From JAFDZO01 sp044226845 (lineage in GTDB: Bacteria > Bacteroidota > Ignavibacteria > Tepidaquicellales > Tepidaquicellaceae), in contig JBGAGG010000004.1 of the NCBI GenBank assembly GCA_044226845.1, positions 1 to 64,000 of the forward strand: 64,000 nt of DNA. Reading direction: 5' to 3'. Both the position numbers and the translations under genes were made by a program. Every line of letters begins with the position of its first letter. The first letter of the stretch is position 1. The notes below the pieces were generated by a model. That model was not told the DNA's origin. It saw only the letters and a program-made list of their open reading frames with translations, and searched no databases. Shown piece after piece: positions 60,388-64,000 of this stretch.

Positions 60388-61995
60388 ATGAAAAAAATAT
60401 CTCTCATATTCTTTTTTGTAGTTTCTTCCCTATTTGCACAGGATAAAAATATTGACGTATTGAATTATAATCTGAATTTTGATTTTTCAAATAATTTCAA
60501 ACCTAATGCAAATTATATATTCACTGCTAATGAGGTAGTAAGGATTAAGGCAGTTAATGATATTAATTCACTTGTGCTAAATGCAAATAACAGTTCGCTA
60601 AAAATTGAGAGTGTTTCTATCAGCGGAGTTTCGTATACACATATCAAAGATGAAGTAAATATTACTCTTGATAAAACTTACTTAGCCGGTGAAGAATTTG
60701 AAGTAGGGATAAGCTACTCTCACAAGAATTTTTTTGATACGGCATTTTATGTAGGTAAAGGAATATTGTATACTGATTCCGAACCTGAAGGCGCGAGATG
60801 CTGGTATCCTTGCAAAGATTTTCCCGATGATAAAGCACTATTTGAAATAAAGGGAAAAGTGCCAAGCAATATTATATTCGGTTCAAACGGTTTACTTATA
60901 GATTCTGTCTATGACGGTAAGTTCACCACGTATACCTGGAAAGAAGATTATCCAATGGCAACTTATCTTGCCGTTATTGCAGCAAGTGAACATTATTCAA
61001 TGAAGGTAATTGAATGGAGAAATCCTGAAACTGGCAAAAATATTCCAATAAGATTTTACTTTCAGAAGACAGATGAGAAAAGTAAAATTGATTTTATGAT
61101 GATAAGAGTCCCTGAAATGCTGGATTTTCTCACGGAGAAATTCGGTTCTTATCCTTTCGATAAGCTTGGATTTGCAACTGTTGATAACCAGTTTCCATGG
61201 GGGGGAATGGAAAATCAGACTTTAATAACTCTGTGCGGAAATTGTTACAACGACGATTTATTATTGCATGAAATTGCTCATCACTGGTTTGGCGATATGA
61301 TATCTCCTACCCGCTGGTCAGATATCTGGCTGAATGAAGGCTTTGCGACATATTGCGAAACAATCTGGGCTGAAAAAATGGAAGGTAAAAACCAGTACCG
61401 AAGATTGAATAAAATAAATGCCGATGCATATCTGATGACAAATCCCGGCAGACCTATTTACAATAAAGCCTGGGATAGTTTAACTCCTAATAATAATGTG
61501 CTTTTCGATGTTGCAATGACTTACAATAAAAGCGGCGCTATACTTTATATGCTGAGATATGTTTTAGGAGATTCAACATTTTTTTCAAGCTTAAAACGAT
61601 ACGCTACAAATCCGGATTTAATGTATAAAAATATTAACACTAATGAATTTGTGAAATTAATGAGCGATTACAGCGGAAGAGATTTAAGCTGGTTCTTTGA
61701 TCAATGGTTGTACAGACCGAATCATCCTGTCTATGAGAACAGATATGAAATTAAAAAAGACGGCGATGAATGGAAAGTGATTTTCAATGTAAAACAAACT
61801 CAGCGTGAAGAGTTTTTCAAAATGCCTATAGAAATCCAGATCTTCTTTGCAAAGGAAAACAAGATTGTAAAATTAGAAAACAATTACAACAATCAGAATT
61901 TCGAATTAAAATTTAAAGATAAACCTATTCAGATTGTCTTTGACCCTAACAATGAAATCATCTTAAAGAAAGCAAAAACCGTTCAGGGATTTTAG
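60388..61995 (+). CDS. Exported M1 family metallo-aminopeptidase
   Basis: 535 residues with a signal peptide (MKKISLIFFFVVSSLFAQ). M1 N-terminal beta domain then the catalytic domain with the exopeptidase motif 'WGGMENQTL', the zinc motif 'HEIAHHWFGD' and its third ligand 18 residues on in 'NEGFATYCE'. The C-terminal helical domain of long M1 enzymes is missing, as in the shorter bacterial members. It trims N-terminal residues from peptides in the periplasm. Its last 38 bases overlap the convergent gene at 61958. Confidence 0.94.
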   Translation: MKKISLIFFFVVSSLFAQDKNIDVLNYNLNFDFSNNFKPNANYIFTANEVVRIKAVNDINSLVLNANNSSLKIESVSISGVSYTHIKDEVNITLDKTYLAGEEFEVGISYSHKNFFDTAFYVGKGILYTDSEPEGARCWYPCKDFPDDKALFEIKGKVPSNIIFGSNGLLIDSVYDGKFTTYTWKEDYPMATYLAVIAASEHYSMKVIEWRNPETGKNIPIRFYFQKTDEKSKIDFMMIRVPEMLDFLTEKFGSYPFDKLGFATVDNQFPWGGMENQTLITLCGNCYNDDLLLHEIAHHWFGDMISPTRWSDIWLNEGFATYCETIWAEKMEGKNQYRRLNKINADAYLMTNPGRPIYNKAWDSLTPNNNVLFDVAMTYNKSGAILYMLRYVLGDSTFFSSLKRYATNPDLMYKNINTNEFVKLMSDYSGRDLSWFFDQWLYRPNHPVYENRYEIKKDGDEWKVIFNVKQTQREEFFKMPIEIQIFFAKENKIVKLENNYNNQNFELKFKDKPIQIVFDPNNEIILKKAKTVQGF

Positions 61996-62635
61996 AAATT
62001 TCTGATTCTTTAGGAAGCTGAAAATTTACTTTAAACACTTCTACTTCAAAATCATTTTTAATTTTTAAGTGTGAGCCAAGATCTTTTAACTCGCTCACAT
62101 TTTTTTTATCTTTATAATAGAGAGTTGAATTAAATCCTACCATCGCACCAATAGTTGGATAAGTTAAAGTGCTCCACATTACTCCTTCATTTTTTACTGC
62201 ATAAAGAGTTCCTATTCCTGCACCGGTGCCCGCTATACCACCGAGAATTGTAGCACCTGCATCACCCGTGACATCATTTGCTGAGCCGATTCCGTATACT
62301 CCTAATATACTCCCTGCACAATGACCTACAACAAAACCAAGAACTGCTCCCCCTAATCCTGCATATTCACCATGTGAACCACCTACTTTTGAAATACCTG
62401 CGCCTACAAACGCGCCGCCAATTCCCACAAGCACACCTGACACGTTTCCTCCAACGAACTGGAGCGCCATATTATCAATTTGAAGCGGAGGTTTATTCTG
62501 CAAGTTTAATTTTGTCTGATTACCGTAAATAATTTTTGACGTATCACTTAAATCTAATGATTTATATTGAGATTTTGCAGAAGAGATTAAAACAAACGAC
62601 ATTAATAAAATTAAGACAACAGGTTTGATTTTCAT
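61958..62635 (-). CDS. Exported glycine-rich protein, possible membrane-associated
   Basis: 225 residues with a signal peptide ending 'ISSAKSQ'. The centre (about residues 60-165) is very rich in Gly, Ala and Val with GxxxG-like repeats ('GVLVGIGGAFVGAGISKVGG', 'GLGGAVLGFVVGHCAG', 'TILGGIAGTGAGIGTL'), suggesting several short transmembrane helices in the manner of glycine-zipper proteins. The C-terminus is charged. The start overlaps the end of the acyl-CoA synthetase frame by 4 bases (ATGA). Function unknown. Confidence 0.75.
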   Translation of the reverse strand: MKIKPVVLILLMSFVLISSAKSQYKSLDLSDTSKIIYGNQTKLNLQNKPPLQIDNMALQFVGGNVSGVLVGIGGAFVGAGISKVGGSHGEYAGLGGAVLGFVVGHCAGSILGVYGIGSANDVTGDAGATILGGIAGTGAGIGTLYAVKNEGVMWSTLTYPTIGAMVGFNSTLYYKDKKNVSELKDLGSHLKIKNDFEVEVFKVNFQLPKESEISKIPERFLLSLR

Positions 62636-64000
62636 TTGAACTGGGTTTCTTTAAATTCTTTGAATAAATACTTTACTTTATTCCTTTGGTATTTACCCGT
62701 TGAAGTTACCGGAATTGTATCAGTAAATAATACGACCTTTGGCGATTTATAAGCAGGCAATTTTGTTCTGAAGTAATCAAGAATTTTTGCTTTCAATTCA
62801 TCTGATTCTTTTACTCCATCTTTCAATTGAATTAATGCGCCTACTTCTTCGCCGTACCAGTCATTTTCAAAGCCGACGCATATACCTGCCTGCGCAAACT
62901 CACAGCCTGAAATAACTTCATCAACTTCCAAAGTTGATATATTAACTCCGCCGCGAATAATAAGTTCCTTAATTCTACCTGTTATAAAAAAGTACTTATT
63001 CTTATTTCTGTCATACTTGAAAAATCCTTCATCGCCGCTTCGGAACCATCCAAACTCAAATGTCTTTGCATTTGCTTCATCATTTTTAAAATAATATTTC
63101 ATTACATTATGCCCTCGGATAACAATTTCACCTTTAACATCTTGATCCTGAGATTCACCGTGCTCATTATGAATTTCCATTTCATTCCAGTAAATCGGAA
63201 TACCTATAGAGGGATAGCCGAAACCGTTCTGCCATTGATAATGCTCGGCTAATGATAAATCAATCGGAATAAAACATGAGTAACATGTTGTCTCGGATAG
63301 TCCGTAACCGTGAACAATTCTAAGATCAAATTTCTCTTCAAAATTTCTGGCTACTTCGCACGTCAAAGGACCTGCACCGCAAATTATATGGGAGAAGTTT
63401 TCAAGATTATATTTTGAAGCATCTTCATTTGAATGGTTCATAAATTGTAAAAGAGTAGGAACTACACTTACAATTTTTACACTCTCATCCTGTAGCCTTT
63501 GCAGGAATTTATCGGTCTGAAATCTTTATAGAGTTTATGCCAGATTGCAATTCCGTCTGCATCAATCATCAGATTGTATTGTGTAAGCACAACTCCTTTA
63601 GGATTTCCCGTCGTGCCTGATGTATATACAATCATTGCTTCAGTTTCTCTATCGACAAGCTGCCTTTGCATTACACGGTCTTTTTCCTGGCTGTAATCCA
63701 GAGTATCAAAAAGTACAAGTTCTCCCGGTAAATCATGAACAGCTTTCTTTAACTTTTCTTCATACATCTGTAAAGTGAAAACCATTCTTGTATTGGAATC
63801 TTTAAAAATGTAGTTAACTCTTTCAGGTTCTTCGTTTACATTAACGGGAACTACTGTCGCTCCGATAGACCAGCAGGCAAAATATAAAATTACGGTATCA
63901 TAATGATTGTGAAGAAATGTTCCTACTCTTGCCTCTTTTCTTATTCCGTTCTCAAGAAGATAATTTGCCAGCTTAAAGGCCTTCTTAATAAATTCTTCAT
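62632..64000 (-). pseudogene. Acyl-CoA synthetase (AMP-binding) gene, disrupted, cut by window edge
   Basis: Two frames together make an ANL-superfamily enzyme. The upstream frame (64000 to about 63525) has 'LANYLLENGIRKEARVGTFL', 'WSIGATVVPVN' and the AMP-binding P-loop 'IVYTSGTTGNPKGVVLT', then stops at 63477. The downstream frame (about 63525 to 62632) has 'KIVSVVPTLLQFM', 'GAGPLTCEVARNF', 'GYGLSETTCYS', 'WFRSGDEGFF', 'IIRGGVNIST' and the terminal Lys in 'TSTGKYQRNK'. At the junction the usual linking segment with the 'PxxHxxG' block is absent and the frame shifts, so a deletion of roughly 35-40 codons plus frameshift is inferred. A sequencing or assembly error is the alternative. The N-terminus lies outside the window. 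Confidence 0.8.

Overview
The window comes from a low-GC, Gram-negative bacterium of the Bacteroidota/Chlorobiota (FCB) group, most likely an Ignavibacteria-type lineage. This rests on two secreted proteins ending in Por/type IX secretion sorting domains with the 'NYPNPFNP' motif typical of that lineage, several outer-membrane-barrel-like proteins, a deoxynucleoside kinase of the Bacteroidota kind, frequent TTG starts and weak Shine-Dalgarno sites. Metabolism looks at least partly anaerobic (a large 2-hydroxyacyl-CoA-dehydratase-type activase with its partner) with squalene-lipid synthesis. No phage, integrase, transposase, rRNA or Cas gene was seen.

Layout. 1-9 kb: symporter, an Fe-S protein, an MBL hydrolase, two T9SS cargo proteins, a TPR protein, a barrel protein and an ABC-F ATPase. 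9-17 kb: aspartyl protease, DinB protein, periplasmic binding lipoprotein, a conserved secreted protein, tsaD and a hybrid histidine kinase. 17-24 kb, forward strand: lipoprotein, sucD with a lysine/alanine-rich tail, folB, folK, deoxynucleoside kinase, small membrane protein, GT9 glycosyltransferase, Ppx/GppA. 23-26 kb, reverse: a MenB-like crotonase followed by two overlapping paralogues that I read as a divergent proteasome-fold pair, one keeping a Thr/Asp/Lys catalytic set and one lacking it. This is the most novel candidate in the window. 26-36 kb: TPR protein, ftsE-like ATPase, pdxA, rsfS, LytR_C protein, pcrA, EVE protein, NUDIX protein.

36-47 kb, reverse: one probable operon running TPR histidine kinase, hpnC, hpnD, hpnE, dehydratase-like protein, giant activase, so squalene synthesis is linked to a sensor kinase and to radical-type dehydratase activation. 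48-54.4 kb, reverse: a tight 14-gene run of small cytosolic or membrane proteins (three VOC, three RibD/DHFR-like, two DoxX-like, two SnoaL-like, SRPBCC, DinB, DUF1428 and one unknown), ending in a hairpin terminator and faced by a divergent GlxA/AraC-type regulator with two direct repeats in the shared promoter region. 55-64 kb: DUF2809 protein, tRNA-Ser(GCU), rhodanese and MBL-rhodanese sulfur genes, a fused E1 alpha/beta 2-oxoacid dehydrogenase, an M1 aminopeptidase, a glycine-rich protein and a disrupted acyl-CoA synthetase at the right edge.

Intergenic DNA is rich in short palindromic repeats of several families. A 542-base gap at 36.1-36.6 kb carries six copies of a 21-base motif spaced at roughly 55-base multiples, interleaved with other palindromes. 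Coordinates are accurate to the base for open reading frames; domain boundaries are by eye and no database search was run.
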